Below, one piece after another: positions 48,601 through 58,400 of a stretch of 64,000 bases of DNA (the stretch's first letter is position 1; every line of letters starts with the position of its first letter). Under the pieces are notes generated by a model, which was not told the DNA's origin, searched no databases, and saw nothing but the letters and a program-made list of their open reading frames with translations. The DNA is from Volvox africanus (lineage: Eukaryota > Chlorophyta > Chlorophyceae > Chlamydomonadales > Volvocaceae), in contig BSDZ01000011.1 in assembly GCA_030268105.1 (NCBI GenBank), positions 4,551,001-4,615,000 of the forward strand, in the 5' to 3' direction. The translations under genes were made by a program, and so were the position numbers.

Positions 48601-49471
48601 CAGCACTGCTGAATCCACATGATAGATGTTTTTAAATATCTAATTGTCCGAAATAGGACTAATACTTCCAAACTTGTACGGCGAGTCCTGGGGCCGGAGA
48701 ATGATGCTCGTGGCAACAAAAAAGCGAATCCGTGAACTTTATCAATATGGATGGGAAAGTGCCGCCCCCTCCTACGGGATACCTACCCCATGACCGGGGC
48801 CAAAGCGGTGCAGCCGGCGTGCCTTCCCTGGTAATACGAGCAACAGAGGGAAGGAAAAACGCTTAATTAATTAGGAGGGGGAGGAGGAATGAACGTTTAA
48901 TTAATTAGTTATTCATTTTTACTTTTCAAAGCGGTGTGCCGGGTTTTCCCGCTTCAAATATGTTTTGGTTCCGTACATTACAGGTAACATCGTACTTGCG
49001 ACGGTTGCGGGTTCTGCGGGAACGCCCTGGGGTCCACGACGACAGCATGCAGGTGTGTTGTTAGGAGATTGAGGTGGGAAGAATACCTTGGGCAAGATGT
49101 TGCGACACAATTCACATGTTTATTTTTACTTATGCAGGTTTTTGCGCATGTGCTATTACTTTTAGTAAGAGTACTTTGTTGGGGTCTTGAGCGTGATAGC
49201 GAGCGATGTGTACCGAGAGGGAATGCAGCGTGCTCGTGACGTATTATTGCTTTACGGTGACTGTGACTTCGTCGCTGAAAAGGCACATCAGCTCAAATCA
49301 AAATACCCAGTTTGTATGCGGCAGGACGATGACCAGGAGGAAGAAGAGGAGTGGAAGCTGAAACCCTGTGACCTATGCGGACGCCGCTACCCGCATGAGC
49401 ACGTGCGCGCGGTGTACGGCACGTGCCACCGTCGTAGCAGTGACGGAAGTGGGGACGATGAGGTCCGATAA
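45675..49471 (+). CDS. TXNDC9/phosducin-like thioredoxin-fold protein with acidic, Cys/His-rich tail
   Basis: Seven exons (45675-45975, 46345-46466, 46833-46901, 47278-47404, 47889-47974, 48984-49052, 49325-49471), all phases closing, give 306 residues. The layout follows TXNDC9/phosducin-like proteins, which act as co-factors of the CCT chaperonin in tubulin and actin folding. An acidic helical N-terminus is followed by DLRLRRLVELQRRAAERQ, then GYGRVNSL and a thioredoxin fold (VTHLAVAGCEAGALLDEHL, YFARVAVKRGEPLAARLKV, ESLPALVCFRAGALVGR). There is no CxxC redox site in the fold, as in phosducin-like proteins. SQFGPSGCLVEEEVTSYLRRLRVL matches the family end. Unusual is the extra tail: DDDQEEEEEW, then PCDLC (Cys about 273 and 276), HEH (about 282-284) and Cys about 292, a possible zinc knuckle. 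Identity to the family is weak, so subfamily placement is tentative. Confidence 0.75.
46271..46318. repeat. CCCTAACG tandem tract
   Basis: Several CCCTAACG/CCCTCAAC units in intron 1 of the TXNDC9-like gene, telomere-like but with an inserted CG. Confidence 0.75.
47490..47524. repeat. (CT)n(AT)n(GT)n compound microsatellite
   Basis: Three short dinucleotide runs back to back in intron 4 of the TXNDC9-like gene. Confidence 0.9.
48033..48092. repeat. AACGATTATATATAT direct repeats
   Basis: Three near-identical units of TAACGATTATATATAT in intron 5 of the TXNDC9-like gene, before the region suspected to be mobile-element derived. Confidence 0.85.
48180..48905. mobile_element. Possible retroelement fragment in an intron (low confidence)
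   Basis: The roughly 1-kb intron 5 of the TXNDC9-like gene holds a GC-rich, non-coding block with stretches such as TACGGGATACCTACCCCATG, bounded by AT-rich repeats and two TTAATTAATTAG motifs. This resembles a truncated non-LTR element in layout only; no reverse-transcriptase frame is visible. Confidence 0.25.
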
Positions 49472-50493
49472 GCCTCTCCCGTTGTCCAGATATCCAGTGG
49501 GCTTCTTATACGAGACATGCATGATTGGGTGCAAAAGTAGGCGCTGGTTGGTTGCTCTTGTCCTCCTGTACGCGTGAGCGGCGGCGGCAGAAGCAGCAGC
49601 AGATGCAGCAGGCGCATCGACGTCGGATGAATCACAGTTTATTAGTCCACTCGGGACTCAGGAGATCAGAATCAAAGGATGATGCAATGATACATTTGCA
49701 TCAAATTTAGGGTTTTAGGGTTTTGTCGTCGTTTTTTTGTCGTCGCAGACTGTACGGAATATACTGTACTACTCGGTTGTTGGAAGTCACAAACTAAATT
49801 GCAGCTGTTAACTGTAACCCAGCAGCGGGGATAACACTGTAGGTCGACTGCTTGGCTGATGGTGATCCGCATCAGTCAGTCTCTTGGGGCCGGTGGTGTA
49901 GGAGTGAAGAGTCTCACAAATCCGGGAGATCGGTCTGGGTAGAAACGTAGGAAGTGGTCTTCCCTAAGTTTTGTCTCCACCTCTTCGCTGTAAATATTCT
50001 TAATTTGCGTCGCGCAACTTTTAGAGAATGTTATGAAGATTTATTAAATAAAGTATTTCATTTTTCAACACCACATCAAAGTAGAATGTTCTTGTGGTTA
50101 TCAATGGGAAATTGGGGATAGAAGGATGAGGGTGACGTTGAGTAGTTGGAAAGTTGGGTCACCATTGCCTGGCCACCGTTTGTCTGGCCGCCATTGCCCA
50201 CAGCTGGCAGCTGGCACACACATTCTCTCTCGCAGCCTCTCGCGTCACCATACTCACGACACAGCGCCAACTCTTTACACAAGTGCGACAACCAGCCTCT
50301 CTGATGACCAGGCTCATCACGAAACCAGCACTAGGCCCCAAAGCTAGCACCTGGAGGCAACTCATCATTACGCCTTATGTACCCGTCTGTCGTATATTCA
50401 ACAACTCATAAAACGGCTCCTATGAAGTTGTTGTACTTGACTAGCTTGTTGACCGTTCCGTATATAGACGCTCTTTTCCCATCCTTCCTTAGC
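49472..50493. other. Intergenic region between convergent TXNDC9-like and GPX genes
   Basis: 3' UTRs of both genes. Includes two exact TTTTAGGG copies near 49706-49724. No gene seen. Confidence 0.55.
49706..49724. repeat. Two-copy TTTTAGGG telomere-like motif
   Basis: Reads TTTAGGGTTTTAGGG followed by TTTT, matching the Chlamydomonas-type telomere unit. Confidence 0.8.
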
Positions 50494-51970
50494 TCACAGC
50501 AGCTTCTCGATTTCAGTCTCCAAGCTGGCGGGCGGAGCCATGCTGGAGAAGCGAGCCACCACCTCGCCTTGCCGGTTGATCAGAAACTTCTCAAAGTTCT
50601 GCATCGCCACCAAACACAGGACCGACAAAAGGAGTGACTAAAGAAGACATAAGATACGGCGACCTAGGGGCCTTATACCTTGCATAGTTCCCACATGCCT
50701 CTTTGATTATGTCCCGACGTCACAGGCTCCACGACCACGTTGCTCACGGACACGCCATCAACGCACCTGGAAGACCACCCTTAGATATCACTTTTAATTC
50801 ATGGCTCGAATAAACCAACCCTCATAACGATATCAAAGCAGCGCCAAGCTGTCAGCTTCACATATGCACCCGACTACTCACCCACTTAATCATCTCCATC
50901 ATCAATTGTTTCTTTTGCGACTTGAGAAATCTAAAACGATGCACATGCAAAAAAATGGAAGAGAACAAAAAGGGGAAAAGCTTAGGGCACGCTGCCCTAG
51001 ATTTATATCCAGAGTTGGTAAGAACGTACCGGCATACAGGTGTCTCCAGGTAACCAAGTTAAGATAGACAGATAGGAAACACCAGGAAGACCAGGCAGAC
51101 GGGCAGATGGATGGACAGACACATACATCAGGTAAGCATTGTCCCTATGCGGCATCGAATGTGCCCCCAAAACGCACGACTGCCAAGGAATGGCACAGTG
51201 CGCCTTATCGCCCACAAATGGAAAGATGCAAGACATCTAATCCTTTCATTCTTACTTATACACGGGAGACGCATCATCCCCGTTAACGTTAATCTTGGCC
51301 ATGATCGGAAACTCAACGCCGTGGTTCCGGGTGCAGAAGGTTGCGATCTCCTCAGCCGATCCGGGCTCCTGGCCGCCGAATTGGTTGCATGCTGAAGATG
51401 AGAAGGGGCAATAGGAAGTCTAGGGTAGGTCAGCATCAATTCAAGATCCTCTAAAGATACTGATAATGTAACATTTTCCTAAATGCCGAGGGGGTCAGAA
51501 CGGACGGCACGGTCGACATCCATGGCCTAAGGCATCAGCAGCGTGCCTGCCAACCAGCAAGTACTTACGGAAACCCAGAATAGTGAAGCCTCTGTCCTTG
51601 AACTGTTTATAAAGCTTTTGCAGACCTTGATACTGCCCAGTGAAGCCACATCTGCAGGGTGCATGTGGAAACGGGCACGGAAGGCGTTCAAAGGCGTTAA
51701 GCATCGTTCGCAATATGCAATAAACCAAATAACTAAGAACACGTACTGCGATGCCACGTTGACAATCAGCACGACTTTGCCCTTAAGCGTTGAGAAGTCC
51801 AGAGTTTCGCCTTTGTTTGTCAAAGCGCTAAGGGAATAAAAATCCGCCGAGTCAGCCATATTAGAAAAGTGATACTGATTCAAAGAGCGCGCTTGATACG
51901 TTTGCTGGAATGATCGGAGCGTTTTATAGGCGCGACTTCGCAGCAGAGCAGGCGTTAACATATAATTCAC
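50494..51970 (-). CDS. Glutathione peroxidase, cysteine type
   Basis: Five exons (51970-51747, 51651-51569, 51391-51256, 50766-50679, 50598-50494) give 211 residues. The enzyme reduces hydrogen peroxide or lipid peroxides with glutathione or thioredoxin. The active-site block IVNVASQCGFTGQY is formed across an intron, with a TGT cysteine (about 76) where some algal and animal enzymes carry selenocysteine. [13 protein letters not shown] gives the catalytic Gln about 106. The block [19 protein letters not shown] near the end holds the Asn (about 178). The Trp that normally precedes this Asn is replaced by Lys, with a Trp five residues upstream. The N-terminal extension before [10 protein letters not shown] is Arg/Ser/Leu-rich and acid-poor, like an organelle presequence; ATG about 51859 would give a cytosolic form. 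All phases close. Confidence 0.93.
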
Positions 51971-52794
51971 AAATACTGCAGATACTGTAAGCTGACCTTT
52001 CAGTTTGCAATAAACATATCAAAACATAGAGAAATAAGTATTGACAGCAATATCGTATGTCGAAACCTTCCGGAGATCCAGGAAGAAGTGTCCCGTCGTG
52101 CTGACAATTTGAGTGGCTGTGCGAAGCTGATGACAGACTGGCGTAATATGCAGCCCGGTTATGCCAAAATGCTTGTGATGTAACTTATGAGTATAGTTAT
52201 GACAATTACGCTGTGCGTTTTCAGGTTTTATCGTTACTGATTATTTCGCGTAGGTTGCCCACCTCGCTAGACCTACCCCAGCGCGAACTTTTCCTCCTCG
52301 CGGTATCCTCTGCTGAGCCTGAAATGCATGGCTCCAATGTTTTTTCCATCGTCTTCAGTAGCGTTATGCAGTCATTCTTACCACAATAAAAATTATTAAG
52401 AGCCCAATCGACAATAGGAAACGGTTGATACTGATAAATTACGATTTAGCGTATGGATATCGTCGGTGGGTTCCGACAGGCTTCATTTCCTCCTACCACC
52501 ACAATAACATCGCTACCGGGTCAGTCGTTTAGGTGGGTGTGGGATGTGTTGGCGATTTCGCTAATCCTCATACCACCAAGGGCAGTAGCGGCGTGTAGTT
52601 GCGGCGATTGTTGAAACCTAGGACGGCATTTCTTACCATCAGGTGATGAGATGGACCTGATTTGAACGATGTTTCCCATACCCCTCAGCAGCCGCCATTA
52701 ATAAGCGCCTCGGTCAGCCGCCCTGGCAGCCGCCGTCGGAGGGTATCACAAACCTGCCGCGTCTCGCATCTGGAAGGGGGTTACCTGGCTGGCA

Positions 52795-53400
52795 TCTAGC
52801 TTGCAGCAGCATCTAGATACTTTCCTAGCCGCATCTAGATACTTAAGATTCCCCCTCAGCCGCCCCTAGATACTGCCAAAACGGCATCTAGATACGTTGG
52901 ACCCCCTTTTACCCGCATGTGGGTGTTAAGACCTCATGGTCACCAGACCTAATTTTGTATCTCTGATGATATTGAGTGTATGCCAATTATAAATCGTATT
53001 TCATGAGTGCCCATGTAGGAAAATGTGTGCCCCGAAACCCAAGACTAGCACGTCTAGCCCTGAACACCGTAGTCGTAGAAAATATGTTTACATATTCTCC
53101 TTCATTAAGATTTGTATATATTCAGTTCGTAGCTACATGTGTACACATATTTCCTACAATTACGGTGTTCAGTGCTGTCGTGCTAGTGTTGGGTGTGCCT
53201 GCTTACAATATTTAGATACCGCATCTATACTTCTTTTGACTGGCATTTAGATACCAAAGACCCCCCCCTTTTCAGCTGCATGTAGATATCCTTTTTGTCG
53301 GATCTAGATATCCAGACCGGCCCCCCTTAGCCGCATCTAGATACCTAGTGACTCGCATCTAGATATCCGAACCCCTTTTTAGCTGCATCTAGATGGGACT
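52795..53400. repeat. Degenerate GCATCTAGATAC satellite-like array
   Basis: About a dozen copies of (G)CATCTAGATAC(C/T) or variants (CATCTAGATATC, CATTTAGATACC, CATGTAGATATC), spaced roughly 20-35 bp and joined by C-rich spacers such as CCCCCTTAGCCG. Copies form two clusters (52795-52900 and 53205-53395) around an AT-richer 300-bp stretch. Confidence 0.85.
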
Positions 53401-55300
53401 GTCTTTTTCTACCAATACTATTTCATGACGGCATAAATGTCGGCATCAGCAACAGCCAACTTCAGTAGGAGCCCAAAAGCAATTTTAGGCCTTCACGGTT
53501 TTCAAGGGTGGCGGGCTCGCCAAGCGGTGCCACAAGTAGGAAAGATGCAACGGCTGACGCACGGAGACGGAACAATTTCAGGTCGCGATGGGCTGCACGT
53601 CAAGATTACTGCGGCGCCGCAGCCAGAGTGAACGTTAGTGACCAAACAAACAAGTCTTTTACTTTGGGGTGCGTGCTGCACCATCAAACCGTCGTACAGC
53701 TCAATAGCATATTTCAAGCGATCAAACATTCAAATCTGATAATACCAAGAAATGGAGGAGCTTGCTTCAAGATTTGTCGCGATCGCCACACGGCATTACC
53801 AGGATCAGTAAGACCTTCTCATCCATGGCGCGTAAAGCAACCGACACCACGCAAAGGCGGGTGGAGCGGCCCGCAGCCTTCATACCGAGACACTGCACAT
53901 CACTGAGACCAACACAGTATGTCCATGCGAACTTACCACGATTTTCCGTACCGATATGATAATACGGCACCGTGTACGATTACGCACCCTGTACGCACCA
54001 GAACCATTAAACGGCGAAGATTCGGCCCGGGGGTGCCCAGGACTGACGTTACTTATCGTACTCTTCACACCCTCTCTTGTTGTTGTTGCTGTTGTTGTTG
54101 CTGTTGCCATCGCTTCCACCTCAGGCACCCTCTTAATTCAGTCCAAGACCATAACCACAACCATTATTCATTTACCAACCAACAAAGCCGACAGCCACGC
54201 CACCTGTCCACATGGAGGAGTGAACCCAATCCAATAGTCCCAGGGAACTGCAACCGGCCTACAATATACTTCGCCAAAGCCACCCAGCCAAGAGGTAATG
54301 ACCCCTGACACTGAACGATGAGGCCGACTTTTAATACTTTACGTTTACCCCGTGACAGCTTTTCCACTTGCGCCAACCTGATGATTAAACATGGACACCA
54401 CCACCATTATCACCACCAAAGACAAACGCAAAAGTTACCTGAATCTCCGTAACCACAGGCAGCGCCCGCTCCAACCGTGACGGAGCTGCTCTCGCTCGAC
54501 GGCTGCTCCTCTCCCAAGCTCTGCTGTTCACTTGACAGGCCGTCCGCCCGTCTTTACGTCCGTCAAGTCACGGGGGGCATGGTATCCTGGCACAAGTCAA
54601 AAAGGCAAGACATTCTGCCATGCATTTATAGGAGAGAGAATCGCCAACCCGCCTCTCCCCTCCTCACTTTGAAAACCCAAATGCAAAAACCGTCGAAACC
54701 ACCCGAACATGCTTGCCACCACCAACCCCCCGATGGGCCAACATCCCACGAGCGAGGGCTTGGGAGGCCCTTCCATTAAGGCACAACGGACATCATAACA
54801 GCATATCGCGACCACCCTGGACGTCCCACCACCAGTCCGTGCCTTCATCAATGATGTTGTCAATATCATTCGCCACGTACTGGCGGTTGCACTGCATTCG
54901 CCAAGCGACCTGCCCATATGTAACCAATATCCTTTCTGCCCTCCAATACAGGCGATGACGTCATCGTGTCTGAAGTCCTCGCCCCCAAACGCAATCATGG
55001 AAGGTGTTACATAAGGCATGGATCTGATGAAGAATTTTGATCCATGACCAGTAGAGACCAAGTAAGGTGTATCCTTAAACATTGGAACGCCCGCAGCAGT
55101 GATAAATACCTTCGAAGTCACAGACTATGTTGCCACTTCTTAAATTTTCTTTTCCGTGTCTCTTCTCCACTTCCAGTCCCATCCAAGCTGCCGGACAAGC
55201 AAAGCCCCACAATCCCTCAGCACGCTTCACAAACCTTCAGACACAAAGAAATTCTGTGCGTGCACGAGTAGGGTTGGCCACACAGTGAAGTCGTAGAAAC

Positions 55301-55305
55301 TTACA
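55301..55305 (-). terminator. TGTAA poly(A) signal of the aspartate kinase gene
   Basis: Minus-strand TGTAA about 155 nt past the stop at 55459. Confidence 0.45.
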
Positions 55306-55458
55306 TCCGTACACTTATCCGCATCTTCATAACACAAGACATGCACCCATCCCCACGATGCAAGCGCAAGCTCTCGCCGCATCGATTTCACCTCCAACAG
55401 CAGCCGATGTGCAAAACCGCTGACGTTGCCACTGGCGCTGTAGGTGGCGGACTCGAAA

Positions 55459-58400
55459 TTAGTTGTTTGAGTGGCCGCCGTTACTTCTGCTGTTGATGCC
55501 CAGACCGACGCTAATGCCCTGGGAAAGCGGCAAGCCAGTGATCGAGCATACCGAGGGGCCGTCGAAGAACTCCCGGTGCAGCGCCAGCACTGCCTCCGTG
55601 CCCCGAGAGCCATCCACCACTAGAGAGATGTTGGTCTTGGAGGCGCCCTGGCTCATCATGAGCACGTTGATGCCCTCGCGCTGGAACACGCTGAAGGCCT
55701 GGATGCGAGGCAGACAAAAAATGAAACAGACAAACACAGAAAAATACATAAAAATACAAAGAGGTCAGACAAAAAGGATATGCCAAAAGATAGCAACGAG
55801 AAAATACATCTTACGAAAAGCGGACATGGAAAAATATGTAAAATCGCCCTCCTGAAAGCTTCTTTTCGTGTTCCTGATGTGAGTCTCCATATCGACAGCT
55901 GCAGAGCACGGGATTCTTATCCCAATGACACACGCTGGCATATCGGTGCATGATCCCTCCTCTACAGAAACCGCGACCAGGACCAGTCCCCTTAGCTCGG
56001 CATTACTTGATTCTCTCGCTTTGACATCCTTCCCCTGCCCGATACAGCCCGCTCCATCTTTCGGTGGCAACTCACACGAGATTGGTGCGGGATCCCGAAC
56101 CCTTGAATGTATTCGGGATGGAACTCTCCCGAGGGCTGTGGTACATGACCCTCGGACTCACCCTCATGAGGATTTCGCTGGTCTTCTCCACATTACAGAT
56201 GAGCGAGATGATGGCCAGGCCTTTGCGGAACGACACCGCGGCCATCTTGTCCAGCTCATGTTGAACCTGGGAGAGCTCGTCATCCGGAGCTCCAACGATT
56301 TTCTTGGGGTCAAGAGTCAGCGACACCGACACCTGGAGGGTGAGTGATTATATCCGTAAGAGGAGAAGGGTTGGCACCACTGCTAAGAGCTAGTTTGGGC
56401 CTTTAAAGAACCCGATGAGAAGAATGTGCCTGGTTGAGGGGAGAAGTGCGGGAGGAGCGGATTATGCCAACCATCTCTATCGTGTACCAAGAATCAAGTA
56501 CAGCACGATTCCATTACACGCTAGAACCCAACCAGGGCAATAATTAGCAATCATGTTTTTAAAATTAATTGGACTACCGCATTTATGGTTATGCTGTCCT
56601 GGTAAAAATAGGTACGGTGGTGGTGCGGCACTGGGGCCTGGTGCCGAAATGGTAGAGATGGCAAAATTTCGGAACATGGACTTCCATGATGACTGGACAT
56701 AGTTTACGCATGCGTTTTGACATCAAGAAGACCCCCTTGCAGCCCTTAGGGTAGCTTGTTGGGATCAGGTTGTATGCTTTCCCGACAATACCATATCTTT
56801 AACAAAATATATCTAAGGTAGAAATCAACCGTCAGTCTAGGCAAATTGCAACAAGTCATACGCAAACCCTGACATATAAAGATGAGTAGGATGGATTCAG
56901 TCATTTTGCACCCCAGCAACATCGGGTACGATAGTGCATGATGTAGATGCGAGCAAGGGCAACGTTAACAATTTTGGTGTACATGTAGTGAATGGCAAAT
57001 ATGTAATTACTGACATCCCAAAGTTACCTTTTCCGCAAAGCAAGGCTATAATCGGCGGAATATTGTACGATAAGGATCACCAGACAACTGAATGTAAGAA
57101 GACTTTTCCGTTTCATCTAATAGCAGGCTTTGGATGAAATTGACTATTGCATACTAAAAAGCAAACTTTTTTCAGGATTAGGAAAGTTGTAAGTTTTCCA
57201 ACAAAAACGATTCCCGCTAAACCAGGAACAAACCTTTGCCTAGTAATAGTGGTGTGGTCGAAATGTTTTATCATGTTGCCTGCAGGTCTGGCCAGTCCCC
57301 GTGCAGAGACACATGGCGACCACATATGACGTGGCCACAAGCAAATAGTGGGAAATACGCCTTAAGAAACGGTTTAAAGAGCTTTCAGAATAAAAAATCA
57401 GTCATTGGACCGGGCATTAACGTAATGGGACAAGCGGACAAACAAGTTTGTGCATTTCGCGGCCACCGGGTCATTACATGACTAGCTCTCCTCACAGGAG
57501 ACATGTACGATACAATTACAGAAATTTCCAGGGTCCTTACATACCTGCACTTAAGTAGAAGTGGATATACGACAACATCGACGACAACAAAATGAAAGGA
57601 AATATATAACAAAATAAATTTAGACATAACTAAAAAGATAATAAGTACTAGGCCAGAGGTAAATGAAGCGGTAGCAATGATGCACGGGTTTAAGGACAGC
57701 CACAAAAGGCAACCGCGAAAGAGCACCCAAAACGTCCAAAGCCCGCACGGCTAGTAGCGCTACATAAATATCTCCGAAAGTACCAACACCGACATCACTG
57801 CGTCCTAACAAGAGCCGCCCGGCTCCAGAACCATGGGCGCTCGTTATCTTGTTTTATTTTTGGTGCACATTGAAATTTTTTTAAAACGATGAAGTCATGT
57901 TTAGGTAAACTTTTCAAAGCTATTAGGATAACGTTGCTCCCCCCCATCCTAAAAAAGTAAAGATCAAGTAAAGATTTATTACGTACCATAGTAGCCCGCT
58001 CCCCATACTCGGAACACCTCTCCGATTGCTCTGCCTAGGATCTAACTGTCCCCTTTTATAACTCCAGCTAAGTTTGGCTATCGGTTTCCTTGCATGCACG
58101 CCGTTTTTCCCCTGCCCCCGTATCCGGCCCTCCCCTGGGCATACGTAGCCGTCCTTATTTCGAGGACTTATGGTTTAAGGGCCCCCGCAGACCCCTCACC
58201 TCCGAAGTGGCCACCACATCAACCGAGATCTTGTGGCGGCGGAAGGTGTCGAACACGGTCGCCAGGAAGCCATACTGGCCCATCATGCGAGAGGAGATGA
58301 TATCTACCAGGGTCACGTTGGACTTGAGCACAATTGAGGTCACCAAGGTGCAGTTCATGTCACGCGCCGCCGAGATAATGGTACCCGCGGCCTCCCTGCA

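Larger units (their letters stand above)
51971..55458. other. Intergenic region, about 3.5 kb, with satellite-like array
   Basis: Between the GPX start and the aspartate kinase 3' end. Holds a degenerate GCATCTAGATAC array (52795-53400) and a TTG/CTG codon-like run near 54078. ORFs on both strands (for example 54597-55121, minus) show no known family. No supported gene. Confidence 0.55.

Noticed and set aside
54597..55121. 174-codon minus-strand ORF downstream of aspartate kinase
   Set aside because: No family resemblance, and the aspartate kinase frame already ends at 55459 with a TGTAA after it.
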